A stretch of DNA of 64,000 nucleotides from UBA660 sp046704245 (GTDB lineage Bacteria > Bacillota_I > Bacilli_A > RF39 > UBA660), in the NCBI GenBank assembly GCA_046704245.1, contig JBJKSD010000001.1, positions 6,015 to 70,014 on the forward strand. Direction: 5' to 3'. The notes under the pieces are model-generated. The model was not told where the DNA came from. It did no database searches and worked only from the letters and a program-made list of their open reading frames with translations. This document shows, piece after piece, positions 17,086-25,856 of this stretch. Position 1 is the first letter of the stretch, and the number at the start of each line of letters is the position of its first letter. The translations under genes were made by a program, and so were the position numbers.

Positions 17086-17433
17086 ATGAACTTATTTAGT
17101 AATAAAAAAGCTTTCTTTTTAAGAGTGGTTAATGTTATTTTATTATTATGGTTATTAATAGCATTAATTTATTGTTGTGTTGGTATAGTCAATTTATTGA
17201 TGCCAGAACCATTAGAAACTTATAAAGAATATCAAAGTGTTTCATGTCGTTATTTTGATGACACTTGGTCAGAAGCTAAAAAAGCCCAAGCTTGTCAAGA
17301 TCAATACGAGTCATATAAAGTATCATTAAAAAATAAAGCATACTATAATAAACGCAGTTTAGCTATTGCTATTAGTAATATTCTTATTGTAGGTACAGCT
17401 TTAGTACTTATAAACAAAATAAAAGAAGATTAA
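17086..17433 (+). CDS. Small membrane protein with periplasm-like Cys loop
   Basis: 115 residues with two membrane segments (about 13-35 and 93-110). Between them is a loop of about 55 residues with Cys at the positions of SVSCRYFD and AQACQDQYE, which could form a disulfide if outside the cell. AGAGGAGG precedes the ATG. It ends in a terminator shared with rpsD. The family is unknown. Confidence 0.72.
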   Translation: MNLFSNKKAFFLRVVNVILLLWLLIALIYCCVGIVNLLMPEPLETYKEYQSVSCRYFDDTWSEAKKAQACQDQYESYKVSLKNKAYYNKRSLAIAISNILIVGTALVLINKIKED

Positions 17434-17447
17434 TAATCTTCTTTTTC
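17421..17447. terminator. Bidirectional terminator
   Basis: AAGAAGATTA and TAATCTTCTT pair closely, with T-runs on both strands; shared by the small membrane protein gene and convergent rpsD. Confidence 0.8.
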
Positions 17448-17449
17448 TT

Positions 17450-18052
17450 TTATCTACTATAGAATTCAACAATTAATGCTTCATTAATATCAGCATTTAA
17501 TTCATTACGTTCAGGTAATCTAACATAAGTTGCTTCTTTTTTGTTTTCATCATAGTTAATATATTCAACTCTTTTTGTTTGGGCTTCTAAAGCTTCTTTA
17601 ACTACTTGATGCTCTTTAAAATTATCTTTTACACCGATTACTGATCCAACTTTTACTTGGTATGATGGAATATCTACTTTCTTACCATCAACTGTAACAT
17701 GACCATGATTAACTAATTGTCTAGCTGCTTTTCTAGTTTTAGTAAATCCAATTCGGTATACTAGATTATCAAGGCGACTTTCTAATAATCTTAAGAAATC
17801 TTCACCATGAATACCATTTAATTTTTTAGCTTCTTCAAAAGTTTTACGGAATTGACGTTCGTTAAGTCCATACATGAACTTAACTTTTTGTTTTTCTAAC
17901 AATTGCGTACCATAATTAGATAGTTTACCCTTACGGCCTTTACCATGTTGTCCAGGTCCATATGGTTTTCTAGCTAATTCTTTACCACTTTCTAGAATAG
18001 AAAAACCTAAACGACGAGCTTTTTTATAATCTGATCCAGTATGTCTAGACAT
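17450..18052 (-). CDS. rpsD: 30S ribosomal protein S4
   Basis: 200 residues. It begins MSRHTGSDYKKARRLG and contains LLESRLDNLVYR and the S4 RNA-binding domain (AARQLVNHGHVTVDGKKV). The Cys zinc motif of some S4 proteins is absent, as in the zinc-free form. It binds 16S rRNA early in 30S assembly. GGAGGG precedes the ATG. A long 5' leader suggests autogenous control. Confidence 0.98.
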   Translation of the reverse strand: MSRHTGSDYKKARRLGFSILESGKELARKPYGPGQHGKGRKGKLSNYGTQLLEKQKVKFMYGLNERQFRKTFEEAKKLNGIHGEDFLRLLESRLDNLVYRIGFTKTRKAARQLVNHGHVTVDGKKVDIPSYQVKVGSVIGVKDNFKEHQVVKEALEAQTKRVEYINYDENKKEATYVRLPERNELNADINEALIVEFYSR

Positions 18053-18226
18053 TTATTTCCCTCCTTTACTTTATGCTTTATACAAGGACGGTTATTGAGC
18101 CAATCTATAGGGTGTTATAATTTCTATACCCTCACTTAACAGCTGTCAGCTACTCGATATAACCTATAAAATATAGGTATTAAACACGTTATAGATTTCT
18201 AAATAACGCTGCCATTTGAATATGCA
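18053..18226 (-). promoter_or_regulatory. Long structured rpsD leader, candidate S4 autoregulation site
   Basis: About 175 bases separate the promoter from rpsD. Visible stems on the minus strand include ACCTATA/TATAGGT and GGGTATAG/CTATAGGG-like pairs, with a conserved-looking stretch GTAGCTGACAGCTG. In Bacillus S4 represses its own gene through its leader; the exact fold here needs covariance support. Confidence 0.5.
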
Positions 18227-18232
18227 CATATA

Positions 18233-18261
18233 ATTATATTATTAAATCTTAATATAGTCAA
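18233..18261 (-). promoter_or_regulatory. Sigma-A promoter for rpsD
   Basis: On the minus strand TTGACT (18256-18261), 17 bases, TATAAT (18233-18238). Confidence 0.88.
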
Positions 18262-18343
18262 CAAAAACTTATACTTAAAGCTTTAAACTCCAATAAATTA
18301 CTTATTAAATTTTAAAAAAAATATAAAAAAATGTCACAAAATA

Positions 18344-18352
18344 TGATAAAAT
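18344..18352 (+). promoter_or_regulatory. Extended -10 promoter for ezrA
   Basis: TGATAAAAT, 30 bases before the ezrA start; no clear -35. The stretch 18262-18343 between the rpsD and ezrA promoters is AT-rich and shows nothing else. Confidence 0.45.
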
Positions 18353-18382
18353 AATGATAATGGTAACATTGGGGTGAAGATA

Positions 18383-20107
18383 ATGAACAACATAACTTTA
18401 TTAATGTGGACCTACTTTTTAGCAGCAGTTGTTTTAATAACTGTCATTTTAAATATATTACAAAAAAATAAACTTGATAAATATAAAAGAGAAATAGATG
18501 CTTTAGAAAAGGAAAAGAATTTAATTACTAGTATTCCTATTCTATCAGAACTATCTAAAATAGAAACAATTGTTAAAAATGAAAAGTTAGAAGAAAAGTT
18601 TAATGAATGGAATAATCGTTTTGAACATATTAAAGGTGAGCGTATTTCTAAAATATCAGATATGATCTTAGACTTAGATTATTTAATGGAACAACGTGAT
18701 TATCCAGCTGTTACATATAAAATAGCTAAAGTAGAGATGGAAATATATAAAGTAAAGACTAATGCTAATTTATTATTGAGTGAAATAAAAGAAATAACCT
18801 TAAGTGAAGAACGCAACCGTAATACTATAACTAAATTTAAAGCTATGTATCGTGATTTAATTAATAAATTTAATAGTAATAAAAATGATTTTGATGATCT
18901 TGTCAAACCAATTGAATTACAGTTAGAGAATATTGAAAAAAGATTTCAAGAATTTGAAGAATATATGGATAATAATGATTACGAAGAAGTATTTCATATT
19001 GTTAAAGCCTTAGATGAAATGATTAATAATATGAGCATTACGGTTGAGGAAGGTCCAAATATTATCTTGATGTCTAAAGTTTTAATACCTAAAAAGATAG
19101 AAGAAGTTCAAAATCTATATAGTAAGATGACTAGAGATGGTTATCAATTAGATTATTTAAATATTGATTATAATATCAACGAATCTAATAAGAAGATTAA
19201 TGCTATTTTAGATAAAGCTAAAGTATTAAATCTTGAAGATGGTTTATTTGAATTAAAGACTATCTTAGAATATTTTGATTCGTTATTTAATGATTTTGAA
19301 AATGAAAAAATTCATAAAAATACTTTTGAAGAAAATATTATCCCATTTAAGAATAAAGTTAATAAAATAAATAAAGTAATAACTGATATTTATGTTCAAT
19401 TAGAAAATGTTAAGTATAATTATGATTTATCTGATGAAGAAGTAGCAGAGATGGATAATATTAGTAAAGAAATAAATATTATTAATGCTGATTTAAATGC
19501 TTTAATAGAAAATAAACAAAATAAATTATGGCCTTATTCTAAACTAAATAAAGAATTAGAAAATTTAACTATCCGTTTAGTAGCTACTGAAGATCGTCTA
19601 GATAGTAGATTACAGACCTTAGGAAGTATGCATGAAGATGAAATTAGAGCTAGAGAACAATTGGGAGATATTCAAGCTTTATTAAATAGAGCTAAAAGTA
19701 AAATCAGATGTTATAAATTACCAATTATTCCTAATAGTTATTATATACAGTTAAAAGAAGCTAGTGAATCAATAAAAAATATAGTTAGCGAATTAGAAAA
19801 AAAACCAATAGCGATTAAAGTATTAAATATTAGAGTAGATACAGCAAGAGATCTAGTATTGAAATTATATAATACTACTAACGAAATGGTTAAAACAGCT
19901 ATGTTAGTAGAAATGGCTATTGTATATGGTAATCGCTATCGCAGTTTAAAACCACAAGTAGAACAAGGATTAAATAATGCTGAAGTATTATTTAATCGCG
20001 GTGAATATAAAATGGCTTTAGAAACTTCTATCAATACGATTGATTTAATAGAGCCGGGTATATATCAGCGTTTATTAAGTGTCTATAGTCTTGAAGGTAA
20101 GAGTTAA
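18383..20107 (+). CDS. ezrA: Septation ring formation regulator EzrA
   Basis: 574 residues from the ATG at 18383, which GGGGTG precedes by 6 bases; an in-frame GTG at 18374 overlaps that site. A single N-terminal membrane segment (LLMWTYFLAAVVLITVILNI) is followed by a long cytoplasmic helical region made of spectrin-like coiled coils, the EzrA layout and length. EzrA binds FtsZ and limits ring formation to mid-cell. The C-terminal part contains YGNRYRSLKPQVEQGL, typical of the family. Confidence 0.93.
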   Translation: MNNITLLMWTYFLAAVVLITVILNILQKNKLDKYKREIDALEKEKNLITSIPILSELSKIETIVKNEKLEEKFNEWNNRFEHIKGERISKISDMILDLDYLMEQRDYPAVTYKIAKVEMEIYKVKTNANLLLSEIKEITLSEERNRNTITKFKAMYRDLINKFNSNKNDFDDLVKPIELQLENIEKRFQEFEEYMDNNDYEEVFHIVKALDEMINNMSITVEEGPNIILMSKVLIPKKIEEVQNLYSKMTRDGYQLDYLNIDYNINESNKKINAILDKAKVLNLEDGLFELKTILEYFDSLFNDFENEKIHKNTFEENIIPFKNKVNKINKVITDIYVQLENVKYNYDLSDEEVAEMDNISKEINIINADLNALIENKQNKLWPYSKLNKELENLTIRLVATEDRLDSRLQTLGSMHEDEIRAREQLGDIQALLNRAKSKIRCYKLPIIPNSYYIQLKEASESIKNIVSELEKKPIAIKVLNIRVDTARDLVLKLYNTTNEMVKTAMLVEMAIVYGNRYRSLKPQVEQGLNNAEVLFNRGEYKMALETSINTIDLIEPGIYQRLLSVYSLEGKS

Positions 20108-20108
20108 T

Positions 20109-20141
20109 AAAAAATAATATCAATTGATATTATTTTTTTTA
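20109..20141 (+). terminator. Intrinsic terminator after ezrA
   Basis: A palindrome centred on CAATTG (AATAATATC / GATATTATT) followed by a long T-run. The following 180 bases up to the SASP promoter are AT-rich without an ORF. Confidence 0.85.
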
Positions 20142-20328
20142 TATAAAAATTTGTATTATTTTAAATATTTAACACATACTAATAATAATTTATAAAAAAA
20201 TAAAATTTACATATTATGCCATTTATTTAATAATAAGAGACTATATATATAATAACCAAAATAAATTAAATTATGTATAATTATTCGACCAATATCGTTT
20301 TTTAGTATTAATTACCAACAATAAATAT

Positions 20329-20357
20329 GTATGTTAGACGTTTTTTGTCACATCATA
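20329..20357 (+). promoter_or_regulatory. Sigma-G-type promoter for the SASP gene
   Basis: GTATG (20329-20333), 17 bases, CATCATA (20351-20357). This fits the published Bacillus sigma-G pattern (gnATR, 17-18 bases, CATnhTA) and lies directly upstream of a forespore-type gene, giving a leader of about 15-20 bases. Confidence 0.65.
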
Positions 20358-20378
20358 ATAATGTCGGGAGGTGAAAAA

Positions 20379-20657
20379 ATGAATAATAACACTGGTGGAA
20401 GCTATGGTAATACTAGTTCACGTCAAAATAGTAGAATACTTGTTCCAGGAGCAAGACAAGCTATTGATAGAATGAAATATGAAGTAGCTAACGAATTAGG
20501 AGTTAATCTTGGAGCAGACACCACATCAAGACGTAATGGTACTGTTGGTGGTTACATGGTAAGAAATTTAATTACTAGAGCAGAAGAAGATCTTAGTGGT
20601 GGTCAAGGTGCACAACGTGGTGGCGGAATGGGCAATACCGAAGGTTCAGGAAAATAA
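20379..20657 (+). CDS. Small acid-soluble spore protein, alpha/beta type
   Basis: 92 residues from the ATG at 20379, which GGGAGGTG precedes; an upstream in-frame ATG (20331) lies inside the promoter. It contains the SASP core: ALRQ-like PGARQAIDRMKYEVANELGV with the GPR protease site region, then GYMVRNLITRAEEDL. The N- and C-termini are Asn/Gly/Ser-rich. These proteins coat and protect DNA in the spore and are degraded at germination. It shows the organism makes true endospores. Confidence 0.95.
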   Translation: MNNNTGGSYGNTSSRQNSRILVPGARQAIDRMKYEVANELGVNLGADTTSRRNGTVGGYMVRNLITRAEEDLSGGQGAQRGGGMGNTEGSGK

Positions 20658-20683
20658 TAATAATTAATTTTTAATATATTTAT

Positions 20684-20710
20684 AAAGAGACTATATTTAG
20701 TCTCTTTTTT
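20684..20710 (+). terminator. Intrinsic terminator after the SASP gene
   Basis: AGAGACTA (20686-20693) pairs with TAGTCTCT (20698-20705), then a T-run. Confidence 0.88.
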
Positions 20711-20738
20711 ATTGTATAATTACTATAAGGTGAGGTTT

Positions 20739-21926
20739 ATGAAAATACTTTCGATCAATGCTGGCAGTTCAACTTTAAAGTTTAAATTATTTGAAATGCC
20801 TGAAGAAAGATTAATATGTTATGGTATATTTGATCGTATTAATTTAGCTAATAGTTCGTATACTATTACCTTTAATAATAAGACTATTGATCAACAAATT
20901 AATATTAAAAACCACGAAGAAGCTGTCAATATCTTAATAAAAGAGTTAATTGATTTAGTAATTGTCAATGATATTAATGATATTAAAGGTATTGGCCATC
21001 GAGTAGTTCATGGTGGTGAAAAATATACTCATGCTCTAATAATTAATGACGAAGTATTAGCAAATCTTAATCATATTTCACCATTAGCGCCACTTCATAA
21101 TCCAGCTAATATTACTGGTATAGAAGCTTTTAATAAATTATTATCAAATTGTATAAGTATTGCTGTTTTTGATACAGCTTTTCATCAAACAATGACTAAA
21201 GAAGCTTATATATATCCAGTTCCTTATGAATGGTATGAAAAATATGGAGTTAGAAAATATGGTTTTCATGGGACAAGCCATAAATATATAGCTCAAGAAT
21301 TAACAAAAATGTTAAATAATAAAAATTTAAAAATTATTAGTTGCCATTTAGGTAATGGTAGTAGTATATGTGCTATTAAAGATGGTATAAGTATCGATAC
21401 TAGTATGGGTTTTACACCGTTAGCAGGATTACCTATGGGTACTAGATGTGGTGATATTGATGTAGCTATTATTCCATATATGATGGATAAAACTAATATG
21501 AATATTGATGAAGTAATGGCCGAATTAAATTATCATAGTGGTTATTTAGGTATCAGCGGTGTAAGTTCTGATTTTCGTGATATAGAAAAAGGACTAAATG
21601 AAGGTAATGAGAGATGTCAATTAGCATATAATATTTATCTTAATAAAATAGTATCTTTTATTTCAAGTTATAATACTTTATTAGGTGGAGCTGATATAAT
21701 ATGCTTTACAGCAGGTATCGGCGAAAATAACATTGATTTAAGAAAAGATATCATTAAGATGCTTGCTCCTCTAGGTATATATTTAGATGAAACCAACAAT
21801 AATATAAGAGAACAACAAGCTAAAATAACTACTGAAAATTCGAAAATAGCGTGTTATGTTATACCTACTGATGAAGAATTAATGATTGCTAGGGAAACAT
21901 ATGAAATAGTTAGTAAGGAAGGATAG
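20739..21926 (+). CDS. ackA: Acetate kinase
   Basis: 395 residues from the ATG at 20739, preceded by AAGGTGAGG; a longer frame to 20712 runs into the -10 box. The start MKILSINAGSSTLKFKLF is the family signature, and GFHGTSHKY and CHLGNGSS are present. It converts acetyl phosphate and ADP to acetate and ATP, giving substrate-level ATP in fermentation. It is followed after 1 base by a DHH phosphoesterase gene. A TATAAT box lies at 20715-20720. Confidence 0.98.
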   Translation: MKILSINAGSSTLKFKLFEMPEERLICYGIFDRINLANSSYTITFNNKTIDQQINIKNHEEAVNILIKELIDLVIVNDINDIKGIGHRVVHGGEKYTHALIINDEVLANLNHISPLAPLHNPANITGIEAFNKLLSNCISIAVFDTAFHQTMTKEAYIYPVPYEWYEKYGVRKYGFHGTSHKYIAQELTKMLNNKNLKIISCHLGNGSSICAIKDGISIDTSMGFTPLAGLPMGTRCGDIDVAIIPYMMDKTNMNIDEVMAELNYHSGYLGISGVSSDFRDIEKGLNEGNERCQLAYNIYLNKIVSFISSYNTLLGGADIICFTAGIGENNIDLRKDIIKMLAPLGIYLDETNNNIREQQAKITTENSKIACYVIPTDEELMIARETYEIVSKEG

Positions 21927-21927
21927 A

Positions 21928-22893
21928 ATGTATAAGAAAGTTTACAATCAAATTAAAAAATTTAAAAATATTGTTATAGCTAGGCATATTGGACCAGATC
22001 CTGACTGTTTAGCATCACAAGTCGCCTTACGCGATATTATCAAACATAAATTTCCCCATAAAAATGTTTTGGCAGTAGGTATAACAGCTGCAAAATTTTA
22101 CCATTTTGGAAAACTAGATAAGATAAAAGAAGATGATATAACCAAAGATGCCTTATTAATAGTATTAGATACTCCCGATGAAGAGCGAGTAGATGGAGTT
22201 AGTGTTAAAGATTTTAAATATACTATTAAAATAGATCATCACCCATTCATCGATAAATTTTGTGATTTAGAAATAGTCGATGAAGGTGCATCTAGTACTA
22301 GTCAAATGATTATTGACTTATGTAATAAAACAAGATTAAATTTGACTAAAGAAACCGCTGAAGTTTTATTTATGGGTATTGTATCTGATACTAATCGTTT
22401 TTTATACTATTATACTAGTGCTCATACTTTTGAAATAACTTCGCAAATAATTAAAAAAATGAAATTAAATATTGAAGAATTATATGCTAGATTATACGCT
22501 AGACCATTAAGTGAAGTTAGGTTACAGGGTTATATTGGTATGAATATGAATGTTACCGATAATAAATTAGGTTATATCAAGATACCAACCGAAAAGATAA
22601 CCGAATTTGGTGTCGATTCAGCTAGTGCTGGTAATATGATTAATGAATTTAATAATATTAAAGAAGTTATTGTTTGGGTTACTTTCTCTCAAGATTATAA
22701 AAATGATGTTATTAGAGGTGCTATTCGTTCCAGAGGACCAATTGTTAATGAATTAGCTCTTCGCTATGGTGGTGGTGGTCATAAATATGCTAGTGGTGTC
22801 CGTTTAGCTAGTTGGGAACAAGTTGATAAATTTATTGAAGATCTAGATGGTTTATGTAAAACATATCTTGATGATCATCCAGATTTTAAATAA
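21928..22893 (+). CDS. nrnA: DHH-family oligoribonuclease/pAp phosphatase, NrnA-like
   Basis: 321 residues. The DHH domain has ARHIGPDPDCLAS, the metal-binding IDHHP and a downstream SDTNRF; the C-terminal DHHA1 domain has GGGGHKYASGVRL. NrnA-type enzymes degrade very short RNAs to mononucleotides and remove the 3' phosphate from pAp. It is in one operon with ackA (1-base gap) and ends at a strong terminator. Close relatives act on cyclic dinucleotide products, so the exact substrate is not certain. Confidence 0.88.
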   Translation: MYKKVYNQIKKFKNIVIARHIGPDPDCLASQVALRDIIKHKFPHKNVLAVGITAAKFYHFGKLDKIKEDDITKDALLIVLDTPDEERVDGVSVKDFKYTIKIDHHPFIDKFCDLEIVDEGASSTSQMIIDLCNKTRLNLTKETAEVLFMGIVSDTNRFLYYYTSAHTFEITSQIIKKMKLNIEELYARLYARPLSEVRLQGYIGMNMNVTDNKLGYIKIPTEKITEFGVDSASAGNMINEFNNIKEVIVWVTFSQDYKNDVIRGAIRSRGPIVNELALRYGGGGHKYASGVRLASWEQVDKFIEDLDGLCKTYLDDHPDFK

Positions 22894-22897
22894 TAAA

Positions 22898-22945
22898 AGA
22901 GCAACAAATACCCATAAAATAAGGGGCTAAGTTGCTTTTTTTTTA
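22898..22945 (+). terminator. Intrinsic terminator
   Basis: Outer stem AGCAAC (22900-22905) with GTTGCT (22931-22936) and an inner CCC/GGG pair, followed by a run of nine T. Confidence 0.85.
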
Positions 22946-22950
22946 TTTTT

Positions 22951-22959
22951 TGATATAAT
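22951..22959 (+). promoter_or_regulatory. Extended -10 promoter for engB
   Basis: TGATATAAT only a few bases after the T-run of the previous terminator. Confidence 0.65.
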
Positions 22960-22984
22960 ATAACATATTGAAAGGTGATTTATA

Positions 22985-23566
22985 ATGAAAATCAGTAGTG
23001 TAGAGCTGAAGATTAGTGCCGTTAGAAGGAGTCAATATCCCACTGATGGCAAGCCAGAATTTTTACTTGTAGGAAGAAGCAATGTTGGTAAAAGTAGCTT
23101 TATCAATACTATCATAAATAGAAAAAACTATGCCCAGACATCTAGAACTCCAGGTAAAACCCAAACATTAAACTTTTATTTAGTAAATGATAGTTTTTAT
23201 TTAGTAGATGTACCAGGATATGGATATGCAGCTGTTAATAAAAAACAACAACGTAAATTTGGAATGATGATTGAAGAATATCTTGAAAAAAGAGAACCAT
23301 TAAAACATGTCTTTATGTTAATAGATTTTAGACACAAACCAACTGAAGACGATATGTTAATGTATAACTTTTTAAAATATTATGAACAACCAGTTACAGT
23401 AGTAGGTATGAAATTTGATAAAGTAGGTACTACTTCACAATTAAAACAACGTAAATTAATCTTAGATACCTTAGATTTAGTATTAGGTGATGAATTTATA
23501 ACATTCTCTAGTATTACTAAAGTGGGTAAAGATGAAGTGTTAGAAAAAATAGAAAGAACAATTTAA
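22985..23566 (+). CDS. engB: Ribosome biogenesis GTP-binding protein YsxC/EngB
   Basis: 193 residues, full length. G1 is GRSNVGKSSFIN, G3 DVPGYG, and the G4-like MKFDKVGTT shows Lys-x-Asp in place of Asn. It takes part in 50S subunit assembly. AAGGTGAT precedes the ATG. Monocistronic between two terminators. Confidence 0.96.
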   Translation: MKISSVELKISAVRRSQYPTDGKPEFLLVGRSNVGKSSFINTIINRKNYAQTSRTPGKTQTLNFYLVNDSFYLVDVPGYGYAAVNKKQQRKFGMMIEEYLEKREPLKHVFMLIDFRHKPTEDDMLMYNFLKYYEQPVTVVGMKFDKVGTTSQLKQRKLILDTLDLVLGDEFITFSSITKVGKDEVLEKIERTI

Positions 23567-23579
23567 TTGTTCTTTTTTT
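23553..23579 (+). terminator. Intrinsic terminator after engB
   Basis: AGAACAAT and ATTGTTCT pair across the stop codon, followed by seven T. Confidence 0.85.
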
Positions 23580-23623
23580 AAACCAATAAGATAATTTATC
23601 ATACAATATCCTAGGTGATTGTC

Positions 23624-24103
23624 ATGAAAATTGAAATACATAATGAAAAAACCATCCTATTTTTAAATAAATATATTTTAGGAGAAATATGTTTAGAAGA
23701 TCCTAAGAGTATTCAGGAATATTTTAAAAAAATTATTATGATATTAATGAAATACCATAATATTTATTTAATTGGTGAACATTTAGTTAAAGTATATATT
23801 GATAATATATATGGAGTTATTATGGAAATAGAGCCCCTGATTGAAGATGATCAATTAGGTATTGATTTTATTGATATGAAAATTATCTTTGAACTTAATA
23901 ATACTTTTATATATGAAATAGACGATTATGATTATTTTAATATATTAGGTAATTATATAGATAAGTATTATTATAATCAGAAATATTATGCTATTATTCA
24001 TAATATTGATGAAATAAGTTATTTAAAATTTTTAGAATACAGTAAAATTATTTATGGCAATAAAGCTAAAGAAATATTAAAAGAAGCCATAAAAATAACA
24101 TAA
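23624..24103 (+). CDS. Hypothetical protein
   Basis: 159 residues from the ATG at 23624, with AGGTG six bases upstream; the in-frame GTG at 23615 is part of that site. The protein is Ile/Tyr/Asp-rich with no membrane segment. It could be a small sporulation or coat-related factor, but nothing in the sequence shows this. It lies between two GTPase genes involved in ribosome assembly. I do not recognise the family. Confidence 0.65.
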   Translation: MKIEIHNEKTILFLNKYILGEICLEDPKSIQEYFKKIIMILMKYHNIYLIGEHLVKVYIDNIYGVIMEIEPLIEDDQLGIDFIDMKIIFELNNTFIYEIDDYDYFNILGNYIDKYYYNQKYYAIIHNIDEISYLKFLEYSKIIYGNKAKEILKEAIKIT

Positions 24104-24106
24104 TTA

Positions 24107-24115
24107 TGATATAAT
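24107..24115 (+). promoter_or_regulatory. Extended -10 promoter for der
   Basis: TGATATAAT directly after the stop codon of the preceding gene. Confidence 0.6.
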
Positions 24116-24138
24116 GTTGTAGGAAATAGGTGATTAAT

Positions 24139-25449
24139 ATGAAATTACCAATTGTAGCACTAGTTGGACGATCAAATGTTGGTAAATCGACTTTATTTAA
24201 TCGTTTAGTGGGCAAAAAAGTAGCTATTACTGAAGATACCCCTGGTATTACTAGAGATCGTATATATGAAAGAGCTCAATATAAAGATTATTTATTTAAT
24301 GTTATCGATACTGGAGGTATCGATATAAGTAATGCATCGTTTAATGAGCAGATCCGTATCCAAGCAGAAATTGCTATTGCTGAAGCTGATATGGTTATTT
24401 TGGTCATCGATGGTAAAGAAGCTTTAACAACTAACGATTATGTTATTAGAGATATTTTAAAAAAATCAGGTAAAAAAATAATAGTAGCTATTAATAAAAT
24501 AGATACTAAAGAAGCTAAAGATAATATCTATAATTTTTATGAATTAGGTTTTGATGAGTATATTCCTATTAGTTCAGAACACAATATCGGTATTGGCGAC
24601 CTATTAGATACTATTGTAAATAACTTTGAAATAAAAGATGAAGCAGAATATGACGAAGATATTATTAAATTTTGTGTTATTGGCCGCCCTAATGTAGGTA
24701 AAAGTAGTTTAATAAATGCTTTATTAAATGAAGATCGTCTAATAGTAAGCAATGAAGCAGGTACTACTAGAGATGCTATCGATATAGAATTTACCTATCA
24801 AAAAAGACGTTTTGTAGGCATTGATACAGCGGGCATTAGAAAAAGAGGTAAAGTTTGGGAAAATATTGAAAAATATAGTGTATTAAGAGCTATGAAAGCT
24901 ATTGAACGAAGTGATATATGTTTAATTGTTATTGATGGTAATGAGGGTATTACTGAACAAGATAAACATATAGCAGGATATGCCATCGAAGCGGGTCGAG
25001 GTGTCATTATTGTTGTCAATAAATGGGATTTAGTTAACGATTTAACTATCGATCAATATGAAAAATTAATTAGAGCCCACTTTATATTTATATCTTATGC
25101 CCCAATAGTCTTTCTTTCGTCATTAACTACTAAACGCGTTCATACTTTAATGCCCGAAATAATTAAAGTTAACGATAATATTAGGAAAGAAGTTAAAAAC
25201 AGTTTATTAGGTGAAATAATAATGGATGCTGTAATTTTAACCCCACCTCCATCATATAAGGGTAAAAGATTAAAAGTATTAGGAGTTACCCAAACGGGTA
25301 TCAAACCACCTAAATTTACTTTTGAAGTAAACGATAAAAAATTAATTCATTTCTCATATAAAAGATACTTAGAAAATAAAATCAGAGAGAATTTTGATTT
25401 TACTGGTACTCCTATTGAATTACAATTTAAAGCTAGATCCGAGTTATAA
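24139..25449 (+). CDS. der: Ribosome assembly GTPase Der (EngA)
   Basis: 436 residues from the ATG at 24139 (TAGGTGAT upstream). Two complete tandem GTPase domains: GRSNVGKSTLFN and, near residue 185, GRPNVGKSSLIN, each with TPGITRD/AGTTRD switch motifs and NKID/NKWD; a C-terminal KH-like domain follows. The tandem G-domain structure identifies Der, needed for 50S maturation. Confidence 0.98.
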   Translation: MKLPIVALVGRSNVGKSTLFNRLVGKKVAITEDTPGITRDRIYERAQYKDYLFNVIDTGGIDISNASFNEQIRIQAEIAIAEADMVILVIDGKEALTTNDYVIRDILKKSGKKIIVAINKIDTKEAKDNIYNFYELGFDEYIPISSEHNIGIGDLLDTIVNNFEIKDEAEYDEDIIKFCVIGRPNVGKSSLINALLNEDRLIVSNEAGTTRDAIDIEFTYQKRRFVGIDTAGIRKRGKVWENIEKYSVLRAMKAIERSDICLIVIDGNEGITEQDKHIAGYAIEAGRGVIIVVNKWDLVNDLTIDQYEKLIRAHFIFISYAPIVFLSSLTTKRVHTLMPEIIKVNDNIRKEVKNSLLGEIIMDAVILTPPPSYKGKRLKVLGVTQTGIKPPKFTFEVNDKKLIHFSYKRYLENKIRENFDFTGTPIELQFKARSEL

Positions 25450-25450
25450 T

Positions 25451-25478
25451 AACCAATTAAGATAATTCTCATATAATA
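25451..25478 (+). promoter_or_regulatory. Candidate mother-cell sigma promoter for spoVIF
   Basis: CATATAATA (25470-25478) matches the sigma-K -10 pattern CATAnnnTA, and AACC (25451-25454) 15 bases upstream fits the -35 pattern mACm with one base less spacing than usual. It could also be read by sigma-E. Confidence 0.45.
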
Positions 25479-25495
25479 CCACAGGAGGGTATTAT

Positions 25496-25750
25496 ATGTT
25501 TAGATTTAGTGATGAATTCTTTAAAAGAGTTGAGAAAAAGACTAATGTTAATAAAGAAACGATTTTAGGTTTAGCTAATAAATTACAAAAAGGCGATTTA
25601 AAAGATGAACAAACACTTCGTGATCTAGTAAAAGAAATAAGTAATATTACAGGGCGCGAAGTATCTAAAGAAAAAGAAGATAGTATCGTCAAAGCTGTAT
25701 TACACGACCAAGTTCCTGATAATATAGAAAAAATGGTTGACGAATCATAA
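25496..25750 (+). CDS. spoVIF: Stage VI sporulation protein F
   Basis: 84 residues. FFKRVEKKTNVNKETILGLA, then LKDEQTLRDLVKEIS and SKEKEDSIVKAVL, fit the short SpoVIF family throughout. In Bacillus this is a mother-cell protein required for normal late coat assembly. AGGAGGG precedes the ATG. It lies just before spoIVA, and both genes have the same CATATAATA box upstream, consistent with mother-cell control. Confidence 0.85.
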   Translation: MFRFSDEFFKRVEKKTNVNKETILGLANKLQKGDLKDEQTLRDLVKEISNITGREVSKEKEDSIVKAVLHDQVPDNIEKMVDES

Positions 25751-25771
25751 TAATAAATAATTTTATAAAAA

Positions 25772-25797
25772 ACATCATACAAATGATGCTTTTTTTT
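25772..25797 (+). terminator. Intrinsic terminator after spoVIF
   Basis: CATCAT (25773-25778) pairs with ATGATG (25783-25788), followed by a T-run that leads into the next promoter box. Confidence 0.75.
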
Positions 25798-25806
25798 CAT
25801 ATAATA
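25798..25806 (+). promoter_or_regulatory. Candidate mother-cell -10 box for spoIVA
   Basis: CATATAATA, identical to the box upstream of spoVIF; seven of eight bases also fit the sigma-E -10 pattern CATACAmT. No strong -35 box is seen. Confidence 0.4.
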
Positions 25807-25856
25807 AACTAGTTATGCATAAGTTTTATTGAAAAGATTATGAAAGTAGGGATTGT

